The notes beneath the pieces were generated by a model. That model saw only the letters and a program-made list of their open reading frames with translations. It ran no database searches and was not told the origin of the DNA. Below, piece by piece: positions 1 through 6,189 of a stretch of DNA of 13,570 nt. The translations under genes were made by a program, and so were the position numbers. The first letter of the stretch is position 1, and each line of letters opens with the position of its first letter. The DNA is from JANNRW01 sp031401815 (lineage in GTDB: Bacteria > Desulfobacterota > Desulfuromonadia > Geobacterales > DSM-12255), in the NCBI GenBank assembly GCA_031401815.1, contig JANNRW010000124.1, positions 1 to 13,570 on the forward strand, in the 5' to 3' direction.

Positions 1-762
1 TTCAAAGTGGTTTCCCTCTGGACTTTTCTGACCGATAAACAGTGGACGCCGCTTTTTGATGATGCCCACTACGGGATCATGCCGCTGGTAGCCGGAACCA
101 TGGTCACCTCTGCCGTGGCTTTGCTGGTGGCAATTCCCATGGGGACGATTATCGCCATTTACCTGAGCGAGTTTGCCCCCCACCGGGTACGGGAAACGGT
201 GAAGCCTTTTCTGGAGCTGCTGGGCGCTGTGCCGACTGTGGTCTTCGGCTATTTTGCCCTGATCTTTGTCACCCCGCTCCTACAGAAACTGATGCCCGAA
301 CTGTCCGGCTTTAACATGCTCTCTGCCGGTCTGGTGATGGGGATCATGATCATACCGTACATCAGTTCAGTCAGCGAAGACGCGATGCGGGCGGTGCCGA
401 TGCATATCCGCGAAGGCTCCTATGCCATGGGGGCAACCCGGTTTCAGACCGCCGTGCGGGTGGTTGTGCCAAGCGCGTTCTCCGGCATCGCCGCTGCCTA
501 TATCCTCGGCATCTCGCGGGCAGTTGGCGAAACCATGATTGTGGCGGTTGCCGCCGGTATGCAGCCGAATTTCACCCTCAACCCCCTGGAACCTGCGGCA
601 ACCATCAGCTCATACATTGTGCAGGTGGCGCTGGGTGATCTGCCCCACGGCAGCATCGGCTACCAGACCATCTTTGCCGCCGGTCTTACGCTGATGCTCA
701 TGACGCTGGCCTTTAATGTGCTCGGCTATTGGCTGAAGCGGAAGTTCAGGGAGGTGTATTGA
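1..762 (+). CDS. pstC: Phosphate ABC transporter permease PstC, 5' partial
   Basis: PstC is one of the two inner-membrane channel subunits of the high-affinity phosphate importer PstSCAB. The reading frame is open from base 1 (F-K-V-V-S-L-W...), and the sequence matches the middle of the family, so the GTG at base 7 is internal. The first transmembrane segment and the true start lie to the left of the window. The visible 253 residues hold several hydrophobic segments. The ABC-permease EAA loop is visible as EGSYAMGATRFQTAVRV, followed by the typical GISRAVGETM stretch, which docks onto PstB. The stop codon TGA overlaps the pstA ATG by one base, so the two permeases are probably translationally coupled. 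The identity is firm from family knowledge and from the following pstA, pstB and phoU. Confidence 0.95.
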   Translation, partial: FKVVSLWTFLTDKQWTPLFDDAHYGIMPLVAGTMVTSAVALLVAIPMGTIIAIYLSEFAPHRVRETVKPFLELLGAVPTVVFGYFALIFVTPLLQKLMPELSGFNMLSAGLVMGIMIIPYISSVSEDAMRAVPMHIREGSYAMGATRFQTAVRVVVPSAFSGIAAAYILGISRAVGETMIVAVAAGMQPNFTLNPLEPAATISSYIVQVALGDLPHGSIGYQTIFAAGLTLMLMTLAFNVLGYWLKRKFREVY

Positions 763-1682
763 TGCGCTTCACGATCGAAGAGATGCGAACCATGATTGCC
801 CGTCATAAAAGATGGGACACGCTTTTTGCCCTGCTCGGCATACTCTGCCTGCTGGCCGCCATCCTGACCCTGGTGGTGCTGTTTGCCCAACTTGCCCTAC
901 AGGGCATAGAGCGGATCAGGCCTGAATTTTTCACCTCCTTCCCTTCACGCAATGCTGAAAATGCCGGCATCCTCTCAGCCTGGGTCGGCACCATTGCCGT
1001 TATGCTGGTAACCGCGCTTACGGCCGTGCCGCTGGGTGTTGCCGCTGCCGTCTACCTGGAGGAGTATGCCCCGAAAAACTGGATAACCGCCATCATCGAG
1101 ATCAACGTCACCAATCTGGCCGGTGTGCCATCCATTGTCTATGGCTTGCTGGCGCTGGGGCTCTTTGTCTACAAATTCGACTTTGGCCAGAGCATACTTT
1201 CTGCGGGTCTGACCCTGGCGCTGCTGATTCTGCCGGTGGTGATTGTTGCCACCCGCGAGGCGCTGCGGGCGGTGCCGGGGAGCATCCGAGAGGCTGCCTA
1301 CGCGCTGGGCGCCACCCGTTGGCAGATGGTTTCCGGACACCTCCTCCCTTATTCATTGGCCGGCATTCTCACCGGCATGATCATCGGCCTTTCCCGGGCC
1401 ATCGGCGAAACAGCGCCGATAATAACCATCGGCGCACTGACCTTCATTGCCTTTCTGCCCCACTCTCCCATCAGCGGGACGTTTCCGTTCATCTCGTTTG
1501 AGTGGTTGAAAGACCCGTTTACCGTTATGCCGATCCAGATGTTCAACTGGACTTCGCGTCCGGAAGAGGCCTTTCAGTTGAACGCTGCTGCTGCCGGGGT
1601 GGTGCTGCTGGTTATGACGCTGGCCATGAACGGTCTGGCGATCTGGCTCAGGTATCATATGAGGAAAAAAATAAAGTGGTAA
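762..1682 (+). CDS. pstA: Phosphate ABC transporter permease PstA
   Basis: This is the second channel subunit of the Pst phosphate importer in the inner membrane, 306 residues, which is normal for the family. The start is taken as the ATG at 762, which overlaps the pstC stop (TGATG) and has a strong ribosome site AGGGAGGTG at 748-756. An in-frame TTG at 729 would lengthen the protein by 11 residues inside pstC and has no such support. A cytoplasmic N-terminus (MRFTIEEMRTM) is followed by a hydrophobic segment at about residues 23-45. The EAA loop REAAYALGATRWQMV and the GLSRAIGETAP stretch closely parallel those of PstC, as expected for paired permeases. It acts with PstC, PstB and a periplasmic PstS whose gene is not in the window. 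Confidence 0.96.
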   Translation: MRFTIEEMRTMIARHKRWDTLFALLGILCLLAAILTLVVLFAQLALQGIERIRPEFFTSFPSRNAENAGILSAWVGTIAVMLVTALTAVPLGVAAAVYLEEYAPKNWITAIIEINVTNLAGVPSIVYGLLALGLFVYKFDFGQSILSAGLTLALLILPVVIVATREALRAVPGSIREAAYALGATRWQMVSGHLLPYSLAGILTGMIIGLSRAIGETAPIITIGALTFIAFLPHSPISGTFPFISFEWLKDPFTVMPIQMFNWTSRPEEAFQLNAAAAGVVLLVMTLAMNGLAIWLRYHMRKKIKW

Positions 1683-1688
1683 CATAGA

Positions 1689-1723
1689 GTAGTCAGTAGA
1701 CAGAATTCAGGAGTCAGAATAAA
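1689..1723. repeat. Short interspersed AGTCAG/CAGAAT repeat in the pstA-pstB gap
   Basis: The 60-base pstA-pstB gap contains a run of near-repeated words (AGTAGTCAGTAGACAGAATT, then CAGGAGTCAGAAT) with two CAGAAT copies about 20 bases apart. Such AGTCAG/GGAGTCAGAAT strings are, from memory, frequent between genes in Geobacter-like genomes. Here the repeat lies just upstream of the pstB ribosome site. No open frame or hairpin is evident. Its role is unknown. Confidence 0.45.
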
Positions 1724-1742
1724 ATCAGGCAGGAGTTACGGC

Positions 1743-2519
1743 ATGACTGAGAACGAAAACACGCTCAAGGCTGAAGCAAAGAACTTGAGTTTCTACTATG
1801 GGGCGATGCAGGCGCTGAACAACATCAACCTGCCGCTGTACGACAAAAAGGTGACAGCGCTGATAGGGCCTTCCGGTTGCGGCAAGTCCACCTTCCTTCG
1901 CTGTTTTAACCGGATGCACGATCTATATCCCGGCAACCGCTACGAGGGGGAGATCGTTATGCACCCGGATAACATCGATATCCTTTCCTCGAAAGTCGAC
2001 CCGATTGAAGTACGGATGAGGGTCAGCATGGTCTTTCAGAAACCGAACCCCTTTCCGAAATCGATTTACGAAAACGTAATTTACGGCCTCAGGGTGCGGG
2101 GTATCAGCAAGCGCTCCATTCTGGATCAAAAGGTAGAAGAGGCGTTGACGAACGCCGCACTATGGAATGAAGTCAAGGATCGTCTGCATGACTTGGCTTT
2201 CAATCTCTCAGGTGGCCAGCAGCAGCGCCTCTGTATTGCCAGGGCGCTGGCAATTGATCCTGAGATCATGCTTTTCGACGAGCCGACTTCTGCTCTGGAT
2301 CCGATCGCCACTGCCAGTATTGAGGAGCTGATGGACGAATTGAAATCGCGTTTTTCGATCCTGATCGTAACCCATAACATGCAACAGGCTGCCCGGGTCT
2401 CGGATCATACGGCATTTCTTTACATGGGGAAGTTGGTAGAATACAATGACACCAAAAAAATCTTCACAAATCCGGAACAGAAACAGACCGAGGATTACAT
2501 CACAGGGCGATTTGGCTGA
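1743..2519 (+). CDS. pstB: Phosphate ABC transporter ATP-binding protein PstB
   Basis: PstB is the cytoplasmic ATPase that powers phosphate import through PstCA. The 258-residue length fits the family. Visible motifs in order are the Walker A loop GPSGCGKST at residues 42-50, the Q-loop with the PstB-typical FQKPNPFP at 98-105, the ABC signature LSGGQQQR at 155-162, Walker B IMLFDEP at 175-181, and the switch histidine in VTHNM (H211). All catalytic positions are present. The ATG at 1743 has an AGGAG ribosome site at 1731-1735, seven bases upstream. The gene follows pstA after 60 bases carrying a small repeat, and precedes phoU by 145 bases of mostly repetitive DNA. Confidence 0.98.
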   Translation: MTENENTLKAEAKNLSFYYGAMQALNNINLPLYDKKVTALIGPSGCGKSTFLRCFNRMHDLYPGNRYEGEIVMHPDNIDILSSKVDPIEVRMRVSMVFQKPNPFPKSIYENVIYGLRVRGISKRSILDQKVEEALTNAALWNEVKDRLHDLAFNLSGGQQQRLCIARALAIDPEIMLFDEPTSALDPIATASIEELMDELKSRFSILIVTHNMQQAARVSDHTAFLYMGKLVEYNDTKKIFTNPEQKQTEDYITGRFG

Positions 2520-2524
2520 TCAAG

Positions 2525-2582
2525 CAGGTTGAGGTTTGCGCTCGCTTTGCTCGCAGGTTGAGGTTTTCGTTCGCTGCGCTCA
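2525..2582 (+). repeat. Two 29-bp imperfect direct repeats between pstB and phoU
   Basis: Two adjacent 29-base units, 2525-2553 and 2554-2582, match at 24 of 29 positions. Both begin CAGGTTGAGGTTT and end in a CG/CTC-rich half. A truncated third start (CAGGTTTT) follows at 2583. The leading GGTTGAGGTT in each unit is the reverse complement of the AACCTCAACC found in the hexamer tract just downstream. The transcript could therefore fold these units onto that tract. Confidence 0.8.
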
Positions 2583-2591
2583 CAGGTTTTC

Positions 2592-2651
2592 AACCTCAAC
2601 CTCAACCTCAACCTTAACCTTAACCTTAACCTTAACCTTAACCTCAACCTA
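2592..2651 (+). repeat. Tandem hexamer tract (AACCTY)10 upstream of phoU
   Basis: There are ten uninterrupted six-base units: three AACCTC, five AACCTT, one AACCTC and one AACCTA. The tract ends at the phoU ribosome-site region, about 13 bases before the start codon. Being intergenic, length changes would not break a protein but would alter spacing or RNA folding in front of phoU. AGGTT at 2584-2588 can pair with the first AACCT at 2592-2596 to form a small hairpin. Slipped-strand length variation is expected of such arrays but cannot be shown from one sequence. Confidence 0.95.
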
Positions 2652-2664
2652 AGGGGTATTATCT

Positions 2665-3336
2665 ATGGAACGAGAACATTTCAGTAAACAGTATGACGCG
2701 GAGCTGATTAATATCAGGGAGAAGATTCTCGAGATGGGGGGGAAGGTCGAACTGATGATAAACGACTCCCTAAAGGCTCTGGTGGAGCGGGATTCAGCTC
2801 TGGCGGACAGGGTCATTGCCTACGACCACGAGATCAACAGGCTCGAAATTCTCATAGACGAAAAATGCCTGGAAGTACTTGCCTTGAGGCAGCCTGCCGC
2901 CCGAGACCTGCGCTTTATAACCCTTGCGCTGAAAATAGTCACCGACCTGGAGAGGATCGGTGATCAGTGTCGCAATATTGGTAAAAGGGTCAAGGAGCTT
3001 AACGATGAGCCGCCCTTGAAGCCATACATCGACCTGCCGCGCATGGCGACCTGGGCAGGGGTCATGGTCAAGGAGGCGCTTGATGCCTTTGTGCGTGGCG
3101 ATGCCGAACTGGCTATAAAGGTCTGCCGTGATGACAGCTTTGTCGATGAGCTGAACGAGCAGATTCAGCGCGAGTTGCTTACCTTTATGATCGAGGATGC
3201 CACAACCATAACGCGTGCATTGAAAATAACCCATGTTTCGAAATGCCTGGAAAGGATTGCCGATCATGCGACCAATGTAGCTGAAATGGTTATCTTCATG
3301 GTCAAGGGGAAGGATATCCGGCACACGGTTGTTTAG
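2665..3336 (+). CDS. phoU: Phosphate transport regulator PhoU
   Basis: PhoU is a cytoplasmic helical protein that damps Pst uptake and signals phosphate sufficiency to the PhoR/PhoB two-component system. The 223 residues form two tandem PhoU repeats. The metal-cluster-binding motifs are both visible: DLERIGDQCRNIGK at about 94-107 and CLERIADHATNVAE at 194-207. The ATG at 2665 follows a modest ribosome site AAGGGG at 2651-2656, which is itself the junction with the hexamer repeat tract. phoU is the last gene of the pst operon and is followed by a bidirectional terminator. The phoR/phoB genes are not in the window. Confidence 0.97.
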   Translation: MEREHFSKQYDAELINIREKILEMGGKVELMINDSLKALVERDSALADRVIAYDHEINRLEILIDEKCLEVLALRQPAARDLRFITLALKIVTDLERIGDQCRNIGKRVKELNDEPPLKPYIDLPRMATWAGVMVKEALDAFVRGDAELAIKVCRDDSFVDELNEQIQRELLTFMIEDATTITRALKITHVSKCLERIADHATNVAEMVIFMVKGKDIRHTVV

Positions 3337-3355
3337 ATTTGTCAGAAGCTGTATA

Positions 3356-3394
3356 AAAAAGCCTGAATCTCTTTAATTTGGATTCAGGCTTTTT
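3356..3394. terminator. Bidirectional Rho-independent terminator between phoU and the EAL gene
   Basis: A perfect stem pairs AAAAAGCCTGAATC (3356-3369) with GATTCAGGCTTTTT (3381-3394) around an 11-base A/T-rich loop. The A-run on the left and T-run on the right give a U-tract on either strand. It sits between the convergent phoU stop (3336) and EAL-gene stop (3407), and so can end both operons. Confidence 0.92.
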
Positions 3395-3406
3395 ATTGGA
3401 TCATCC

Positions 3407-4696
3407 TCAGATTGATTCGGATGGTTTGCCCAGCAGATACCCCTGCCCGAAGTGAATTCCTATTGAGCAGAGATATTCAAGCTCGTCATTGCGTTCAATC
3501 CCCTCGGCTATTACCAGTGCGCCGGTTTTATTGCAGAAGGTCACCAATGATTCGACAAGAGCCTGCTTGGTGCTGGAGCGATCGATGAAATCAATAAGGA
3601 ATCTGGACAGTTTTACATATTCGGGCTCAAGCCTGGCAAGAGTTTGTAAACCTGCATAACCTGAGCCGAGATCATCTATGGCAATGGAATATCCCTGCTC
3701 ACGGTAGTGGGCTACTCCACGTAAAAAAAGATCGTAATCTTCAATGATTGTTCGTTCAGTCAATTCGAAGACTATTCTGGAGCGCTCAATCTGCAACTTT
3801 TCCAGAAGAGTTGCCGTAATGCCTCGCTCATGGTCTCTCGTCTGGAAGAGCGCCGGACTGACATTCAGGAATATCTTCCCTGGAATGGATAACTCCCTGA
3901 CTTTACGGAGAGCCTTTTTCCGGCAGATAAGTTCAAGCGCTGAAGCAAGACCGTAAGATCCAGATCTGGCAAAAAGTTCCTCGGTGGTCTCTATGATACT
4001 TGGACAGCTGATACGGCTCAAGGCTTCATAGCCGTATATCGCTCCGCTCCTCAGGTTGAAAACCGGTTGATAGACCGGCATGATAAGCTCTTTGCTGATG
4101 ATTTCCTCAATGGCGGATTGCTCGTCTGTCCGTCGGATTTCGGACTGCACAGGTGCGCCAAACAGTTCCTTGAAGGCTCTGAAAAGTGCATTGTCGGAAC
4201 TCTCTCCGAGTCGGCAGGTAAGGAAGACCCCTTCAACCTTTATTGAAACTTCGCGGTCACTGCCCAGGGGAAGAATCTGCCTGTTCAAAAGGTCATGACT
4301 ATCAAGACGTTTGAGTTCAGACTGAATCAGGGCAAGGTCTTGCCTGAACAGCATGTCATCGTATACACCGGACGGAATAAGCAGGAGAAAGAAATCCTTC
4401 AAGCCGGATTTATAGGTTCCTGCTACACGACCTGCCAGCTTTCTATCCAGAATGCGGAGCAAAATAGTTACTGCGCTCATGAGTGTATCAGGGAGAAACT
4501 CTCCATAACCCAGGTGGATCGCAACAACTCCGGCCTGGCCGGATTTCTCCAGGGTCTGCCTGAATATCGTGAAAAGGTGGGTACAGTTGCCTATTGACTC
4601 TTCCAGAGTCGGAAGGCAAGGCGAATCGACCAGCTCATCTGACAGAAATCCGGGAGTATTTGTATCCCCTCCAGGGTAAGCCATTTGCAGTTCCAT
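3407..4696 (-). CDS. EAL-domain c-di-GMP phosphodiesterase with degenerate GGDEF-like domain
   Basis: This predicted 429-residue cytoplasmic protein hydrolyses cyclic di-GMP, judging by its C-terminal EAL domain (about 195-425). The usual catalytic and metal residues are all visible: E224-A225-L226, N278 in FLNVSP, E311 in FELTE, D341-D342 in IDDLGSGYAGL, K362, E398 in IAEGIE and Q418 in GQGY. The region at about 55-160 resembles a GGDEF fold but has SGLKDFF where GGDEF should be, so cyclase activity is not expected and it may be a binding or regulatory domain. No membrane segment is seen. The ATG at 4696 overlaps the upstream small gene's stop (TGATG); a GTG one codon earlier is equally in frame. 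It is the last gene of the six-gene signalling operon, and its activity may be controlled by the upstream partner-switch proteins, which is inference. Confidence 0.9.
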   Translation of the reverse strand: MELQMAYPGGDTNTPGFLSDELVDSPCLPTLEESIGNCTHLFTIFRQTLEKSGQAGVVAIHLGYGEFLPDTLMSAVTILLRILDRKLAGRVAGTYKSGLKDFFLLLIPSGVYDDMLFRQDLALIQSELKRLDSHDLLNRQILPLGSDREVSIKVEGVFLTCRLGESSDNALFRAFKELFGAPVQSEIRRTDEQSAIEEIISKELIMPVYQPVFNLRSGAIYGYEALSRISCPSIIETTEELFARSGSYGLASALELICRKKALRKVRELSIPGKIFLNVSPALFQTRDHERGITATLLEKLQIERSRIVFELTERTIIEDYDLFLRGVAHYREQGYSIAIDDLGSGYAGLQTLARLEPEYVKLSRFLIDFIDRSSTKQALVESLVTFCNKTGALVIAEGIERNDELEYLCSIGIHFGQGYLLGKPSESI

Positions 4697-4863
4697 CACT
4701 TTTCTTCCAGTATCGAAAACAGGTACTCACCGTAATACTCCCTGTTTGCATCGCGGTATGAATCCCGATGGTTGCGGAATTTGTCAATTGATTCGTCCAG
4801 GGCACTAATACCCGATATTTCTCCAAATGTAAGTTTCTTTAAGTCGAAAAAAAGTAATCTCAA
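4696..4863 (-). CDS. Small hypothetical protein, 55 aa, TTG start
   Basis: I do not recognise this family. The frame reads MRLLFFDLKKLTFGEI and ends in YLFSILEEK. It is a short, charged, probably cytoplasmic protein with no membrane segment or cysteine motif. The start is TTG at 4863-4861, supported by an AGGAG ribosome site six bases upstream. The stop TGA shares one base with the ATG of the EAL gene, so translation is likely coupled. It fills almost exactly the gap between the STAS gene (ends 4885) and the EAL gene, which argues that it is a real gene. A small partner or adaptor for the EAL protein is possible but unproven. The alternative is an untranslated spacer. Confidence 0.65.
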   Translation of the reverse strand: MRLLFFDLKKLTFGEISGISALDESIDKFRNHRDSYRDANREYYGEYLFSILEEK

Positions 4864-4884
4864 TGTATTCTCCTGTTTAAAGTG

Positions 4885-5196
4885 TTATTTCGCGTGACTT
4901 GCCAGCATGAAAACTCCTGTCATTTTAAACAACAAAACATTGGTAGGGGTCAGGTCACGGAGAATTATTTCAGCTCTCTTCTCTTCGCGGATCTTCTTGA
5001 AGCAGCGTAGCAGAAGTGCAATCCCCATCGAATTTATCCTTCCGGTCTGATTGAAATCGAACTGTACAGTCTGCTTCTCCAGAATACCGGGGAGAGACTG
5101 AAGCTGTATCTCGGCAGATGCATCAATATTCCCAAGTAAAGCAATGTAATCAGTGCTTTCACTGCTATGTGCAATAACTCTGAATGAACTACTCAT
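4885..5196 (-). CDS. STAS-domain protein, anti-sigma-factor-antagonist-like
   Basis: This is a single STAS domain of 103 residues, the size of SpoIIAA/RsbV proteins. In partner switches such proteins bind either an RsbW-like kinase or another target, depending on phosphorylation of one serine. The loop that carries the phosphorylatable serine reads RINSMGIALLLR: Ser56 is kept, while the usual DSSG context is NSMG, with Asn for Asp and Met for the second Ser. The C-terminal part (LRDLTPTNVLLFKMTGV) matches the end of the STAS fold. The ATG at 5196 has a strong GAGGAGG ribosome site at 5201-5207. The gene lies 14 bases after the HATPase gene and is probably co-translated with it. The expected kinase is that HATPase and the expected phosphatase is the CBS-PP2C protein; both pairings are inferred from gene order. 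Confidence 0.87.
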   Translation of the reverse strand: MSSSFRVIAHSSESTDYIALLGNIDASAEIQLQSLPGILEKQTVQFDFNQTGRINSMGIALLLRCFKKIREEKRAEIILRDLTPTNVLLFKMTGVFMLASHAK

Positions 5197-5210
5197 AATG
5201 CCTCCTCATG

Positions 5211-6176
5211 TCACATGTAATCTGTTGAAATGGAAAACCCTTTCGGGCCATCACTGTCAAATGTCGAAACGGCTTTGAGATGACCTCCGAGCACGGTCTG
5301 CATGCCGGGGCGGATATTGATATGCAGGTGATCCATGAATCTCCAGATAATGAAAAGTCCACGCCCTCCTGCGTCTTCATCCATTTCAGATCCTTCCTGG
5401 TTGCGCGCCAGAAAATCGACCACCACCTCAGGCGACAGTGTTCCCCAGCCGTCTGCTATTTCCATGGCAAGCGTCTCACCGTCGAAAGCAAATCTGAAAA
5501 GTATTTTCTCTTCATCGGTGAGCGCCCTCTCCTCTCCCTTGCGATAGAGCTTCTTGCCATCACCACCCTGCGGCGCGCCATACAGAGCATTTTCAACCAT
5601 TTCGTCAGCTAGGAGGGCAGCCCTTTGACGAAGCATCTCCATCTCCGGAGAGTTACCGGAAATTGCACTCTCAACTGTTGAAATCAGGGTTTCTTTTTCA
5701 GTTGAAGAGCTCATTCTGATTTCATGAACCCGACTGCCCGGTCTGACATAGTCAAGTAGCTCCCACGGGGTTCTCACCAGCAATTTGATTATAGCTACCT
5801 GCAATAAAGTCAGACCTTCCTGATCAATATCAACCGGGGTGACAAGAAGGTGACTAATCCTATCAAATGCGAGCTTCTCAAGTGGAGGCAGCGGATCTGT
5901 TGCAATGGTAACCAGCAGTATTACGGCCCCTGGGCAGAGTTCCCTTATTTCGGCAACCATTTCGGGACGTGATACAGGATAAAGTCTGCTTGAGATTATC
6001 ACCAAAGATGGACTAACGCCCGACATTGCCATCTGTTGTGCAATCTGATCTTTCTTCTCTGGATTTTTGATGATCATTACTCCAGGAAGGCCGTTCAATA
6101 AGGGACGAAAAGCATCCTCATCCGTACTGTTGTTACATAAGGCAAGTATTACGTAATTATCGGTGCCAGCGATCAT
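5211..6176 (-). CDS. Pseudo-receiver plus HATPase (RsbW/SpoIIAB-like serine kinase) protein
   Basis: This 321-residue two-part protein has a C-terminal GHKL-type ATPase domain at about 155-305. It shows an N box DEMVENALYG (E195, N196), a G1 box ADGWG (241-245) and a G2 box AGGRGLFI (269-276), as in anti-sigma-factor/serine kinases of the RsbW/SpoIIAB group. No histidine-kinase dimerisation helix with an H-box is seen. The N-terminal 130 residues look like a receiver fold, but the phospho-Asp position reads IISSRL (Ser62-Ser63) and the conserved Lys is Thr113 in LVTPVD, so phosphorylation there is unlikely. An AGGAG ribosome site sits five bases before the ATG at 6176. It probably phosphorylates the STAS protein encoded next, which is inferred from family and order. 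Ordinary RsbW proteins are about half this length and lack the N-terminal domain. Confidence 0.86.
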   Translation of the reverse strand: MIAGTDNYVILALCNNSTDEDAFRPLLNGLPGVMIIKNPEKKDQIAQQMAMSGVSPSLVIISSRLYPVSRPEMVAEIRELCPGAVILLVTIATDPLPPLEKLAFDRISHLLVTPVDIDQEGLTLLQVAIIKLLVRTPWELLDYVRPGSRVHEIRMSSSTEKETLISTVESAISGNSPEMEMLRQRAALLADEMVENALYGAPQGGDGKKLYRKGEERALTDEEKILFRFAFDGETLAMEIADGWGTLSPEVVVDFLARNQEGSEMDEDAGGRGLFIIWRFMDHLHINIRPGMQTVLGGHLKAVSTFDSDGPKGFSISTDYM

Positions 6177-6189
6177 AACAGCTCCTTTG

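Noticed and set aside
729..762. Upstream TTG start for pstA at 729
   Set aside because: It would place 11 extra residues inside pstC. The ATG at 762 has a strong AGGGAGGTG ribosome site and the usual stop/start overlap.
2794..3324. Minus-strand open frame of 176 codons within phoU
   Set aside because: It is antisense to phoU, which shows both family motifs; the product has no recognisable motif.
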